Shown here: positions 16,461 through 28,234 of the stretch, one piece after another
How the letters are laid out: each line of letters starts with the position of its first letter
Numbering within the stretch: the stretch's first letter is position 1
Source: an uncultured Clostridia bacterium
Lineage (GTDB): Bacteria; Bacillota; Clostridia; Oscillospirales; Ruminococcaceae
Length of the DNA stretch: 64,000 nt
Reading direction: 5' to 3'
Assembly (NCBI GenBank): GCA_944388075.1
Contig: CALXHI010000028.1
Location: forward strand, 1-64,000
Program-made: the position numbers and the translations under genes
The notes under the pieces: generated by a model
What the model was told of the DNA's origin: nothing
The model's input: the letters and a program-made list of their open reading frames with translations, nothing else
Databases searched by the model: none

Positions 16461-18881
16461 TCACTGTGATTCGACCTTGCAGAAGATACAGGGCACGGCT
16501 GCGGTAATCGGCTTTTGCAGTACGCCGACCTGATATTCCAGCAACAGCGTACCTTTGTGTGCATGCGCCGGAATCGGCAAGACCAGCTCCGGATTGACAC
16601 CGGCATCCACGGCAGTAAGCTCCAGTTCTTGCTGCGGCACGAGCCATTGCCCCTTTGCATCGGTAATCCCCCAACGCAATGTACCGTTTCTCTTGTCATC
16701 GGCAATCGCAAGCGGCAGCCGTAAAACCGTACCGGTCGGAATATAGGCAATCTGCGGCACACGGAATTGCAATGCATCTCCCTGTCCTTCCAGTGCATAC
16801 TCCGGCAATACGCCATAGAGATTGCGGTAGACCTGCTCTGCCATCTCGTTGGCAGCATGGGCAACCGTTTGTCGTTGCAGCTCTCGTTCCCAACGGGCAA
16901 TCTTTTCTATGCTCTCGGCAATCGCCGTATCTGCGTGGTATTCGGTATGCATACCCTCGAACACATGCCCTGCGGTATAGAGCACATCGTAGAAATTCTC
17001 AAAGCAATAGTGCTTCGGCTTACACCAAAGCGTCCAGTCCGTATGCGCCCCCGGCCATGCGATGGTGCAATACGGCTCTGCCAAGAATTTCTGCGGATAA
17101 TGCTTCAGCCCGTAGTTGAAATAAATGCTCCACTCGCCCAGACCCTTCCGTTCAATGCCCGGATACGCATCGAGCAGTTCACAGTACAGCTTGCGCTCGA
17201 TCACCTGCGGCTGATGGGAGGAATACTGCAAGGTCGGCATCTGCTCTCCGAGCAGAAAGTCACGAGTTCGGAACTGTCCCAAATCATAGGACGTGTAATT
17301 GCCCTGCGTACCCTTCCATTCACAAAGGTCATAGCAATAGTAGGCACGGTAACGACCCTGCGTGCGGAATACTTCTTCAGTCAGCGGATACAGCGGCCGA
17401 TAGTCATCGTCGCACATCACGAACAGCTCGTCGAGCGGCGCTTTGCGCAGAATCAAACAGCGCAGGAACAGGTTGCGGGTGATATGGTCCTCCGGCAAGC
17501 TTTCCCCGGCAAGCAGCTGCTCATCGGTGAAAAACTTCAGCTGTACACGGCCTTGCCATTTCGCCTGCAATTCCGCAACATTGCGTTCCGGACAGCATAC
17601 CAGAACCTCCTCGATGAACGGCATACATGCATCCCAAGACGGCAGCGCACGCAGCAAATCCTCGTTTCTGGCACTGAGTACGAGCATCTGCCGAATCGGG
17701 CAATCCAGAGCCTGCCCTTGGATTTGGCCCATTTCGCAAAGCGCCTGCATCATCTGGTCGGTACAGTCATCCCAAGTAGTCGGAGTAAATGCGGCAATCT
17801 TTGCACGCTTTTCCTGATAGGCATTCGGGTCGGTCACCAAAGCCTGTACCGCCGATACGAGCGCATCGACGCTTGTCTGATCAAAATAATCCGCATACGA
17901 TCCGCCGACTTCCCGCAACACCGGCAAATCCGATGCCAAGACCGGTGTGCCGTGCAAAAACGCCTCGACAATCGGCAGACCAAAGCCCTCATTCTGTGTC
18001 GGGAATACCACCGCAAGCGCATTGGCATACAGTTCCCGAATCGTTGCATCGGTCGGCGAATTGGCAAAGAAAAACCATTTGCCGTTTTCCGGATGATTCT
18101 CCATGCGTTTCCGGAACTCCTCCATATTCCAACCGATTCTTCCGGCGAATACCACTCGCACATTGATCGTTGCCAGACGCTCCACCGCATCGAGCAGCAG
18201 TGCATGATTCTTTCTCGGCTCAATCGTGCCGACCATCAGGACATACCGATGCTTTGGCAGCTTTGCAAGCAGTTCCCGATCCGGTTCTTCCGCACTCGTC
18301 TTGCGTGCAAAATCTGCACCAAGCGGTACGACTGCCGTTGGCGGCGGTGTCAATTGCAGAGACTTGCAGAGCGTTGCAATGGCATTCTTGGTCGCATGCG
18401 CATTGCAGATGATATGGTCGGCATAACGCAGTACCATCGAAATCCACGTCAAAAACTGCCGCATGGTTTGCTCGTGAAAAAAATACGGATGTGTGACCGG
18501 AATGATGTCATACACATGCGCCACCACCGTCACGCCACGCTGTTTCAGCAGCGGATAAAGCCACGCTCTTGCCATATTCATATTCCATGCGCTGTCGATA
18601 TCAAAGAAAATCGCAAAGGTCGGAATATCCTGCGGCGAGAGAATGCGGGGCTGCTGCGTCCCATAGGGCGAACCGGTCTGCTCGGTGTAGTATGCGGCAA
18701 AGGCATCCGGGTCAAGGACACGCCATTGGATATGGTTCGGGCATTCTGCCAGCAGCGTGACATCCAAATCCGGATTTTGTAGCATCCGCAGTACAATCGA
18801 CTTCGCCACACGCTGTATGCCGGTTGTAAATGTCGTCAAGCAGAGCCGTGACAGGTCGATGTAAACAGCCGTCTTTGCCAT
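16461..18881 (-). CDS. Large multidomain glycosyltransferase: GT4, second transferase-like domain, C-terminal beta domain
   Basis: An 806-residue protein at the end of the polysaccharide operon. Residues 1-385 are a GT4 (GT-B) enzyme with the GTIEPRKN donor loop and the NEGFGLPIVEA motif. Residues about 395-700 form a second domain with DITRN-like HITRN and a DDDYRP motif (Asp491-493) that recalls the metal-binding acidic triad of GT-A enzymes. The last 90 residues look like an all-beta domain similar in style to the C-terminal part of the adjacent Wzt. The ATG at 18881 shares one base with the preceding stop. Probable polymerising or chain-modifying transferase; linkage unknown. Confidence 0.8.
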   Translation of the reverse strand: MAKTAVYIDLSRLCLTTFTTGIQRVAKSIVLRMLQNPDLDVTLLAECPNHIQWRVLDPDAFAAYYTEQTGSPYGTQQPRILSPQDIPTFAIFFDIDSAWNMNMARAWLYPLLKQRGVTVVAHVYDIIPVTHPYFFHEQTMRQFLTWISMVLRYADHIICNAHATKNAIATLCKSLQLTPPPTAVVPLGADFARKTSAEEPDRELLAKLPKHRYVLMVGTIEPRKNHALLLDAVERLATINVRVVFAGRIGWNMEEFRKRMENHPENGKWFFFANSPTDATIRELYANALAVVFPTQNEGFGLPIVEAFLHGTPVLASDLPVLREVGGSYADYFDQTSVDALVSAVQALVTDPNAYQEKRAKIAAFTPTTWDDCTDQMMQALCEMGQIQGQALDCPIRQMLVLSARNEDLLRALPSWDACMPFIEEVLVCCPERNVAELQAKWQGRVQLKFFTDEQLLAGESLPEDHITRNLFLRCLILRKAPLDELFVMCDDDYRPLYPLTEEVFRTQGRYRAYYCYDLCEWKGTQGNYTSYDLGQFRTRDFLLGEQMPTLQYSSHQPQVIERKLYCELLDAYPGIERKGLGEWSIYFNYGLKHYPQKFLAEPYCTIAWPGAHTDWTLWCKPKHYCFENFYDVLYTAGHVFEGMHTEYHADTAIAESIEKIARWERELQRQTVAHAANEMAEQVYRNLYGVLPEYALEGQGDALQFRVPQIAYIPTGTVLRLPLAIADDKRNGTLRWGITDAKGQWLVPQQELELTAVDAGVNPELVLPIPAHAHKGTLLLEYQVGVLQKPITAAVPCIFCKVESQ

Positions 18882-19384
18882 TATGCGCCCCCCCTTCCGG
18901 CGATTTTCTTTGCGATTTTCTTCAGCGGCTGCGGCATCGCATGGTACAGTCGCATCACACGCTCCGGTACTGCCGGGCCGGACACATTGACCGTCACGGC
19001 AAGCCCATTCTCCGCAATCGGCAGCGGACAATCCCGCAAGGGAATGCCGTGCATCCGATATTCCTCCGAATGGAGAATCGCTTTCAGCAACATCGTACGA
19101 AAGGCAGTCTGCTCCATATCGAGCTGTGATTGCCGTGCCGCCTTTGCACCCGGATCAATGGGTCTGCCCAACAGCAGCATATACGCCGCTTCGAGAAACT
19201 CCGCATTGTTCAGATGCTCCAGCTGCCGATAGGATGTTCCCTCCGGATCGACCATCGACAGCGTCAGAAACATTTCTTCTGCGCAGGGCATTTCTTTCCC
19301 TGCCGCCTGCATATTCTGTGCAGCAATGCCGTAAACAGACCGCAGCAATGCCGCATCGGATACATTGGGAAACCGTTGCGCCAT
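18881..19384 (-). CDS. Small DUF4214-like protein of the polysaccharide locus
   Basis: A 167-residue soluble protein. Its central part (about 58-110) has the DUF4214-type pattern AAYMLLLGRPIDPGA followed by a helix and LHSEEYR. Such domains accompany glycosyltransferases and surface-glycan genes, but their function is not established. The C-terminus is basic (KKIAKKIAGRGGA) and could associate with membrane. It lies between the GT-methyltransferase gene and the large GT gene, and its stop overlaps the next start, so translation is coupled. Confidence 0.7.
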   Translation of the reverse strand: MAQRFPNVSDAALLRSVYGIAAQNMQAAGKEMPCAEEMFLTLSMVDPEGTSYRQLEHLNNAEFLEAAYMLLLGRPIDPGAKAARQSQLDMEQTAFRTMLLKAILHSEEYRMHGIPLRDCPLPIAENGLAVTVNVSGPAVPERVMRLYHAMPQPLKKIAKKIAGRGGA

Positions 19385-19399
19385 AGTGCATCCTCCTTC

Positions 19400-21805
19400 T
19401 TATTTGAGCGACGCCCCGTCCATCCGGCAAACAGCTGCCGTCCAGGTCATCGGCTCATCACAAAATTCATCCGGCAGTTGATAGAGTCCCTGCCCAATCG
19501 GTATCAGTGCCACCAAGCGCAAACCGTTTTGTGCCAGCTCTCGGCGAATGCTTTCCGGTGTCCAGAATACATCGTAGATATTGTATTTGCCCCAGCCGTT
19601 GTGATAGCGATGCGGCACTTCAAAGCGGATATTCGGCACGTCAAACAGCAAAATGCCATCCGTGGTCAGCGCATTGCGCAGCTTTTCCCAAAGCATTCTG
19701 CGGTCGCTGTATTCATAATGCCGAATGAACCGAAAAATCGTGATCACATCGTACTGTCCCTGCAACGGGTCGGCAATCAGGTCAATCGGATAGGTTTCCA
19801 AATCGGCATGGGGGAATCTTGCCTTCACCCGCTCGAGCATGGCCTCCGACGCATCACCGGCAGTGCAGTGTCCAAAGGTTAACATCGTCTGCAAAATGCG
19901 GCCATCTCCGCATGCCAAATCGAGCAATCGCAAATCATGCCTGCGATCTGCGGTCAGCTGCTCGAGCAATACGGCAACGCTCTGCCGCTCCATACGGTCA
20001 AAACAGTTCTGCGGATATGCCACAAAACGGTCAACGGTATAATTTTTGGCGATATCCTGCCGTTGATAGTATGCCTTCAAAGCGGAATAGCCCTTGACGA
20101 GATGGCGGTTTTCGAGCTTGAGCTGCCGATCCCATTCATAAATCGTGCAAACACCATAGGGCGTTGCCTGCTCGATGCACTGTTCCGCATAGCGCACGAA
20201 TGCCGCACCGGAAACCAAATCCCGCAGCTTGGTAATGCGCCAATCCTCCCGATAGGCATCATAGGATATGCGCAGCTGTCGCAATGCTGCAGCCATATCT
20301 GCCGCTTGTGTGCCGTCTGCCACAATGCCAAGTCCGGTTTGTGCAATCAGCTCGAATATACCGGAAACCGGTGTTGCCACCGTCGGAATTCCCATGCACA
20401 TTCCTTCGAGCGCAGAAAGCGAACAGGCATGGTTATAGTTTTCATCGGCATAGGGAATCAAAATGCTGTCAATTTCGCTGTAGAATGCCGCCATATCGCA
20501 GCGTCCTGTACGCACCGCACAGTTCGGTGCAGCCTGCAAAGCTTCGGGAATCGGGACGGCATCAGCATCCCGCCACAACACAACAAACCGCATCTCCGGA
20601 CAAGCCGCAACCAGTTCACACAGTGCCGGTATGCCCCTCGAATTGACCTGCTCGGGGCGCATCGGCGAGGATGCAAATCCAACCGTAAACTGTTCCGCAT
20701 CATAGCCGTGCGGTCTACGGGAAAACATCGGCTTGTCGAGATTCAGATACGGATACATCACCGCAGGCCGCCGGAATCCCATGCGTTCCATCGTATCAGC
20801 AGCCGCCTGTGATGCGGTACAGTAATGCTGAATGCCGTAGTCGCTCAAATGCAGCAGCTCCTGCATTTGACTGCCGCCCATGGACTGCGCCGGATTCTGC
20901 GCACTGAGGCGAACAATGCTGTTGCGCAGCAGCATACACTGCTGTCCGGCATTGAGAATCGCAACCGTACTCTCGCAGAAAATCAGCAGAGCCGGATTTT
21001 TTCGGCGCATCCAATCTGCCAATTCCGATTCGGTCAGCGGATAGACATCGGTCTGCTGCACAGGCTGCACCTGTGCGACGATCGACACAATGCAAACCGG
21101 ATAGCGGCTCGAAGCTTTCAGCAGACGGTACAAATCCCAAACCTCGTTCTTGATGGCTTCCATGCCGGCTCCCTCGGCATATTCCCGACAGACCAGCACA
21201 ATCGAACGGCTTTCGCCCTGCGTGGTCTGCGCCTGCATGGCATCGTGAAGCAAACCGGTATATCGCTGTTCGAGCTGCTGCAAGGCAGTTTCTGCGGTTT
21301 CGGGATTCTGCGCCCGACGCACGGCATCCAATTCTGCCGCCATGCGGTCATAGCCCAAATGCGGCATCCGTACCAACGGCGGTGTATCCACATCGGGACG
21401 CGCCGCCGGTGCAGCCGCTGCAAAGCTCCGGTTCACATCCGCAGCCATGCTTGCCGTGATCTGCTTTTGCCGTTCGAGTTCTGCGGTCAGTGCCTGCTCC
21501 AATGCGGCAATGCGGCGATCGGATTCCTGTTTCTGCTGTACCTGCTGCTGTTGCAGCTGTGCCAACTTGTCCTGCATTTCCGCTTCCAGACATTCAAGCG
21601 TCGCCTGTGTTTCGACCAGAACATCAACAGTGGCTTCGTTATAGGCATTCTGTGCCTCACCAAACGGTCGTACATACCAGAATGTCAACTTTCTGCCCAC
21701 ACGCTTTGCCGCCACACCCTTGCCTTCCGGATCCGGTGCGGTAAAGCTGTATTTTTTTGCATTGAGCGTATGCAGCAAGGTTTTGAGTTGTTCCCAATCT
21801 GCCAT
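19400..21805 (-). CDS. Coiled coil - glycosyltransferase - SAM methyltransferase fusion
   Basis: An 801-residue protein. After a 60-residue N-terminal part there is a Gln/Glu/Ala-rich coiled coil at about 62-120, then a GT4-like domain at about 200-550 (ALEGMCMGIPTVATPVSG near 465). A class I methyltransferase follows at about 605-801, with SAM motif LLDLACGDGRI (627-637). In Wzm/Wzt systems that recognise a capped chain, such as E. coli O9a, a coiled-coil methyltransferase (WbdD) ends the chain and sets its length. This protein could play that part, with a GT in place of the kinase. That role is inference. ATG 21805 is chosen for its GGAAAGGAG. Confidence 0.83.
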   Translation of the reverse strand: MADWEQLKTLLHTLNAKKYSFTAPDPEGKGVAAKRVGRKLTFWYVRPFGEAQNAYNEATVDVLVETQATLECLEAEMQDKLAQLQQQQVQQKQESDRRIAALEQALTAELERQKQITASMAADVNRSFAAAAPAARPDVDTPPLVRMPHLGYDRMAAELDAVRRAQNPETAETALQQLEQRYTGLLHDAMQAQTTQGESRSIVLVCREYAEGAGMEAIKNEVWDLYRLLKASSRYPVCIVSIVAQVQPVQQTDVYPLTESELADWMRRKNPALLIFCESTVAILNAGQQCMLLRNSIVRLSAQNPAQSMGGSQMQELLHLSDYGIQHYCTASQAAADTMERMGFRRPAVMYPYLNLDKPMFSRRPHGYDAEQFTVGFASSPMRPEQVNSRGIPALCELVAACPEMRFVVLWRDADAVPIPEALQAAPNCAVRTGRCDMAAFYSEIDSILIPYADENYNHACSLSALEGMCMGIPTVATPVSGIFELIAQTGLGIVADGTQAADMAAALRQLRISYDAYREDWRITKLRDLVSGAAFVRYAEQCIEQATPYGVCTIYEWDRQLKLENRHLVKGYSALKAYYQRQDIAKNYTVDRFVAYPQNCFDRMERQSVAVLLEQLTADRRHDLRLLDLACGDGRILQTMLTFGHCTAGDASEAMLERVKARFPHADLETYPIDLIADPLQGQYDVITIFRFIRHYEYSDRRMLWEKLRNALTTDGILLFDVPNIRFEVPHRYHNGWGKYNIYDVFWTPESIRRELAQNGLRLVALIPIGQGLYQLPDEFCDEPMTWTAAVCRMDGASLK

Positions 21806-21827
21806 ACAGCCACTCCTTTCCTTGCAA

Positions 21828-23060
21828 TTATTCAGTATCTGTGGGAATCTGCCATGTATGCGCAAGGCGCGCGATGCCGGTTTCATCAATCGTATTGTAT
21901 ACGGTAAATTGCACTGCCTTCGAGCGATAGTCATAGGCGAACATATCCGGCCGGCGCAGTGCCACGTCAAACCAATAGCTTCCGGCAATCAAATTCATCG
22001 GCGAAAAGGTACAAGTCATTGTGCCCTTTTCCTTGAGCCGAATGTTCTGAATATGCTCTCGCTGGGTATTCGTACCATAGCAAAGCGCACGGTCGGCACG
22101 ATAGAGCGCAAGCCCGATCAGCACCGCTTCGTCCGGAACAGGATTCGCCTCATACGTCAGCTGCAAGGTGACGGTATCGCCCGTGCAGAATTTATCGATG
22201 CGTTCGCCCTTGTCATTCAGCAAGCAAATATCCGTCCAGCGAACCGTTTTTTCCTGCACGGGTTCTTCCATCGGTACGGTTGCTTTCGGCAGCGGCTTAG
22301 GACTGCCATGCCGCTGCTGACCCATATAATCCAGATACAGCGGATGAACCACACTCGGCGCATCGTCCATCCGAATATTGCCGCTGTCAATCCAAATTGT
22401 GCGGTCACAAATGCGTTCGAGCTGTGCCATGCTGTGAGAGACAATCACAATCGTTGTGCCGGACGCTTTGATTTCCATCAGCCGTTCAAAGCATTTCGCC
22501 TGAAATGCCGCATCGCCGACTGCGAGAATCTCGTCAATCAGTAAGATATCCGCTCCCACATGAATGGCAACCGAAAACGCCAAACGCATATACATACCGG
22601 ACGAATAGGTACGCACGGGCGTATCAATGAACGGCTCCAACTCGGAAAACTCGATGATTTCGTCCATACGGGATTCGATTTCCTTTCGGGTCAAACCGAA
22701 AATCGCCGCATTGGTGATGATATTCTCCCGTCCGGTCATATCGGGATGAAAGCCTGCACCCAGCTCAATCAGCGAGGACACTCTGCCCTCGAGCTTGACG
22801 CTGCCTCCATCCGGATAATAGATACGGCTGAGCAGCTTTAAGAGTGTAGATTTGCCACAGCCGTTTCGTCCGACCAATGCCACAGCCTCGCCCTTACGAA
22901 TCTCAAAGGAAACGCCGCCAAGTACCCAGCGTTCCTCATAGCTGCGGCGTTTTTTGAACAGCAGCTTTTCTTTCAGAGAACGCCCCTGATCGGCATAAAT
23001 TCGGAATTTCTTTTTGAGGTCACGCACCATAATGACGGTATTCGTTGCAGTTGTCTCCAT
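21828..23060 (-). CDS. wzt: ABC transporter ATPase Wzt with C-terminal glycan-binding-like domain
   Basis: ATPase of a two-component ABC polysaccharide exporter, 410 residues. The ATPase domain (about 10-250) has Walker A GRNGCGKST (64-72), the YSSGM signature (152-156) and Walker B DILLIDE (171-177). The IELGAGFHPDMTGREN block is typical of Wzt/TagH/KpsT proteins. Residues about 275-410 form an extra all-beta domain like that of Wzt proteins which bind the capped end of the polysaccharide. Capsule-type and teichoic-acid ATPases lack this. Two in-frame ATGs (23063, 23060) overlap the wzm stop; the second is better spaced from GGAGGAG. Confidence 0.92.
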   Translation of the reverse strand: METTATNTVIMVRDLKKKFRIYADQGRSLKEKLLFKKRRSYEERWVLGGVSFEIRKGEAVALVGRNGCGKSTLLKLLSRIYYPDGGSVKLEGRVSSLIELGAGFHPDMTGRENIITNAAIFGLTRKEIESRMDEIIEFSELEPFIDTPVRTYSSGMYMRLAFSVAIHVGADILLIDEILAVGDAAFQAKCFERLMEIKASGTTIVIVSHSMAQLERICDRTIWIDSGNIRMDDAPSVVHPLYLDYMGQQRHGSPKPLPKATVPMEEPVQEKTVRWTDICLLNDKGERIDKFCTGDTVTLQLTYEANPVPDEAVLIGLALYRADRALCYGTNTQREHIQNIRLKEKGTMTCTFSPMNLIAGSYWFDVALRRPDMFAYDYRSKAVQFTVYNTIDETGIARLAHTWQIPTDTE

Positions 23061-23851
23061 CATAACTCCTCCGCAAACCGTCTTTGCAGACAGGCAAACA
23101 CCCAAAATCCCAGCACGGCAATCGCAAGGCTGATCAAAAATGCTTGCAGCAGCATCCCCCAATCGGGTATCGCTTTGTAGTACAAAATATCCCGATATGC
23201 CAAAATCAGCGGCGACATGGGATTGAGCAGATAGAGCGTTTTCCACTGCTCCGGCACAAAGGAAATACCGTACACGACAGGCGACAGATACATCCACGCC
23301 ATGCTCAACACGCCCATGATATGCTCCAAATCTCGTGCGTAAACCGTCAATGCCGAGGTCAGCAGATTGACCCCAAGCACCAGCACATACTGAATCAGCA
23401 TCACCGGAATCAAGCAGGGCAATGCCGCCCAGTTCACGCCATAGCCCGTCACCGCAATCACCGCAAAGACAATGACCATCGAAAACAGCATATTGAAAAA
23501 GCCGCTTGTCGTATAAGCAACCGGCAAAACCTCTCTCGGAAAAAAGACCTTCTTGATCAGGTTTTTCTGATCGAGTATCAAGTGCGAGCCGGTCGTCAAT
23601 GCGGAGGAAAAGTAAATCCACGGCACCAACGCAACAAACAGATGCAGATAATACTGCGGAATGCCGCTTTTCATAATGACCGAAAACACCAGCGTATACA
23701 CCAGCAGCTGCAACAAAGGATTGAGGAATGTCCAGAGAAAGCCCAATACGCTTCCCTTATAGCGTCCCTTCAAGTCCTTGCGCACAAGGCTTGCAATCAT
23801 TTCCCGATACCGATAAAGTTCCCGTATCAGCCGCACTGCGCCTGCCTCCAT
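23060..23851 (-). CDS. wzm: ABC-2 type polysaccharide export permease Wzm
   Basis: A 263-residue ABC-2 permease with a basic N-terminus (LVRKDLKGRYKGSVLG) and about six membrane helices. The DLKGRYKGSVLGFLW and KKVFFPREVLPVA motifs are those of the Wzm/TagG/KpsM family. It moves undecaprenyl-linked polysaccharide across the cytoplasmic membrane with the ATPase encoded just behind it, whose start overlaps its stop codon. It follows rmd by 7 nt, so it sits well inside the operon. Confidence 0.94.
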   Translation of the reverse strand: MEAGAVRLIRELYRYREMIASLVRKDLKGRYKGSVLGFLWTFLNPLLQLLVYTLVFSVIMKSGIPQYYLHLFVALVPWIYFSSALTTGSHLILDQKNLIKKVFFPREVLPVAYTTSGFFNMLFSMVIVFAVIAVTGYGVNWAALPCLIPVMLIQYVLVLGVNLLTSALTVYARDLEHIMGVLSMAWMYLSPVVYGISFVPEQWKTLYLLNPMSPLILAYRDILYYKAIPDWGMLLQAFLISLAIAVLGFWVFACLQRRFAEEL

Positions 23852-23858
23852 TCTCGTG

Positions 23859-24803
23859 TTAGGATTGATACTGTGCCCGCCATGCGTCCAACGTATCAGT
23901 CAGCGTTTGCGCAAGCGAAATCTCCGGCATCCAGCCGGTATCCCGCTGCAAGGCGGTAATATCGGCACAGATCATCGGCGCATCCACCGGCCGTATCCGT
24001 GCCGGATCCGGTTCTACCGTAAACGGCACACGGCATTGTGCCTGAATCATCTGCAAAACCTGCTCGATGGCAATCGCATGACCGCTGCCGACATTGTAGA
24101 CCATGCCGGATGTGCCGCATTCCATCAAGGCCCCATAAGCACGCACCACATCTCGCACATCGGTAAAGTCCCGTTTGGAGCTGAGATTACCGGTACGAAT
24201 CACCGGCTCATGCAGACCGCATTCGATTTCGACTGCCTGCTTGCAGAAATCCGATACCACAAACTGCGGTGTCTGTCCCGGCCCGATATGGTTAAAGGCA
24301 CGCACCGACACAATGTGCATGCCATATGCCTTTGCGTAAATCAAGGCAATCTGCTCGGCACATGCCTTCGTTGCGGCATAGAGATTGCAAGGGTGCAGTG
24401 CTGCCGCTTCCGCAATGGGGTACGCCGATTCCGGATGAATGCCGTATTCCTCCCCCGAACCAATCATCAGCAGCTTTGGCGGCTGTGCCTGCCCACGCAA
24501 TGCTTCCAGTACATTGACCGTACCCTGCACATTGATGGCCACGGTCAGATTCGGCTTCTTCCACGAGAGAGCCACCGAGCTTTGCGCTGCCAAATGCACC
24601 ACCCAATCCGGCTGTACCTGCGCCAAAGTTGCTGCAATCGCATCGGGCTGCAGGATATCCAAATCCAATACGGCGGCATTCGGCACATCGAGCGTTTCCT
24701 GCGGCAATTTGGTTGCAAACACCGTTGCACCCATATCTGCCGTCAAATGCCGAATGAGGTACGGCCCGACAAAGCCTGCCGCACCAATCACCAAAACCTT
24801 CAC
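23859..24803 (-). CDS. rmd: GDP-4-dehydro-6-deoxy-D-mannose reductase
   Basis: A 314-residue extended SDR enzyme. The NAD(P)-binding GAAGFVG is at the N-terminus and the catalytic Tyr-x3-Lys is in NLYAATKACAEQ. The GSGEEYG motif is characteristic of Rmd, which reduces the 4-keto product of Gmd to GDP-D-rhamnose. Fucose synthase (GMER) would differ in the active-site region. A GTG start at 24803 is chosen for the AGGGAGG ahead. With gmd and manC in the same operon the complete route from mannose-1-phosphate to GDP-D-rhamnose is present. The choice of rhamnose over another 6-deoxyhexose is inferred. Confidence 0.85.
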   Translation of the reverse strand: MKVLVIGAAGFVGPYLIRHLTADMGATVFATKLPQETLDVPNAAVLDLDILQPDAIAATLAQVQPDWVVHLAAQSSVALSWKKPNLTVAINVQGTVNVLEALRGQAQPPKLLMIGSGEEYGIHPESAYPIAEAAALHPCNLYAATKACAEQIALIYAKAYGMHIVSVRAFNHIGPGQTPQFVVSDFCKQAVEIECGLHEPVIRTGNLSSKRDFTDVRDVVRAYGALMECGTSGMVYNVGSGHAIAIEQVLQMIQAQCRVPFTVEPDPARIRPVDAPMICADITALQRDTGWMPEISLAQTLTDTLDAWRAQYQS

Positions 24804-24805
24804 GG

Positions 24806-26005
24806 CTATTCCTCCCTTTTCACTTTGCGCTGATACGGCATACCGGCAAACCGAGTGCCCTCGAGCAGCACCTCCCATGTCTGCCGCAATATCTGTGCAA
24901 TATCGAATGTTTCCAGCACCCGTTCTCTTGCCGCCATGCCGTACTGCACACGCAGTTCATCCTCCGTCACGAGCAGCTGCATGGCATCGGCAAGAGATGC
25001 GGCATCCGATGGCGGCACGGTCAAACCGGTTTTCCCATGCAAGCTGACAAGCGGTACGCCGGTTGGCAATGCCGTATTGATGACGGGCTTGCCATAGACC
25101 ATCGCTTCCAGCTGCACAATGCCAAAGGCTTCACTGTTTGCCACAGACGGCAAGACGAAGATATCACAATCCCGAAACGCCGCACGCAATTCCGGTGTCA
25201 CCCGTCTGCCGAGAAAATGCACCCGCTGTGCAATGCCCAGTTCCGCAGCTCTTGTCTTCAGCGTATCTCTCAACACGCCATCACCTGCCAAAAACAGCTC
25301 CGCATTCCCTATCACCTTGGCAAAGGCTTCCAGCAGCACATCCACGCCCTTATAATAGACCAACCGTCCGACAAAGAGGATCTTCTTTGCAGACGGATCA
25401 TGCAGGCGTTGTGTGAGTACCGGCACGGTCGGTGCAGCGGCATATTCCTTCGGGGAAATGCCATAGGGAATCACCACGCATTTCTCCCGAAATTCCCGTA
25501 AATACGGTGAGCTGTCGATATGCGCCTTGGTAGCCACGATAATCGCATCCGCACGGCGCAGCAGCCACCGCATCAGCGGTGCATAGAGCTTGAGCAGCCG
25601 CTTTTGCCGCACCACATCGCTATGCCATGCGACAACCACTCTGCCCTTGTATCCGGAAAGCAGGCATGCCAGATCCGCCGGCGGAAACGGCAGATGCAAT
25701 TCGACCACATCCGCACACATCACCTTGCGCCGAAACTGCATCACGAATTCCGGCGAAAGCGGACAGGATGCCACCGTGCCAAGGCTGCCGCAGCGCAAGA
25801 CCGGTACACCGTGAATGCGTTCGACCTGCGACAGCCCCCAATCGTCTCGACAGGTCAATACGGAAACCTTCGCCCGCCCATTGCAGCCATCGGCAACCTG
25901 CTGCATGACGGTTTCGATGCCGCCGATATGCGGATCATAGGCCTTCCCGACAATCAAAATGCGGGGCTTTTGCCCACGCATTTCGGTATGATTTGCTTGT
26001 TTCAT
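24806..26005 (-). CDS. GT4 family glycosyltransferase
   Basis: A 399-residue retaining GT-B enzyme. It shows an N-terminal PHIGGIETVMQQVA acceptor-side motif, the VGRLVYYKGVDVLLEAF donor loop and the ANSEAFGIVQLEAM motif with the E-x7-E signature. It resembles the D-rhamnosyl or mannosyl transferases of the WbpX/Y/Z type in general form. Acceptor and linkage cannot be determined from sequence by eye. It ends 2 nt before rmd and starts 13 nt after the other GT4 gene. Confidence 0.9.
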   Translation of the reverse strand: MKQANHTEMRGQKPRILIVGKAYDPHIGGIETVMQQVADGCNGRAKVSVLTCRDDWGLSQVERIHGVPVLRCGSLGTVASCPLSPEFVMQFRRKVMCADVVELHLPFPPADLACLLSGYKGRVVVAWHSDVVRQKRLLKLYAPLMRWLLRRADAIIVATKAHIDSSPYLREFREKCVVIPYGISPKEYAAAPTVPVLTQRLHDPSAKKILFVGRLVYYKGVDVLLEAFAKVIGNAELFLAGDGVLRDTLKTRAAELGIAQRVHFLGRRVTPELRAAFRDCDIFVLPSVANSEAFGIVQLEAMVYGKPVINTALPTGVPLVSLHGKTGLTVPPSDAASLADAMQLLVTEDELRVQYGMAARERVLETFDIAQILRQTWEVLLEGTRFAGMPYQRKVKREE

Positions 26006-26018
26006 ATGGTATCCCTTT

Positions 26019-28234
<2,216 letters not shown>

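Noticed and set aside
16767-18782. 671-codon frame on the plus strand inside the large glycosyltransferase gene
   Set aside because: No ribosome-binding site and no domain; the minus-strand gene has clear motifs and fits the operon.
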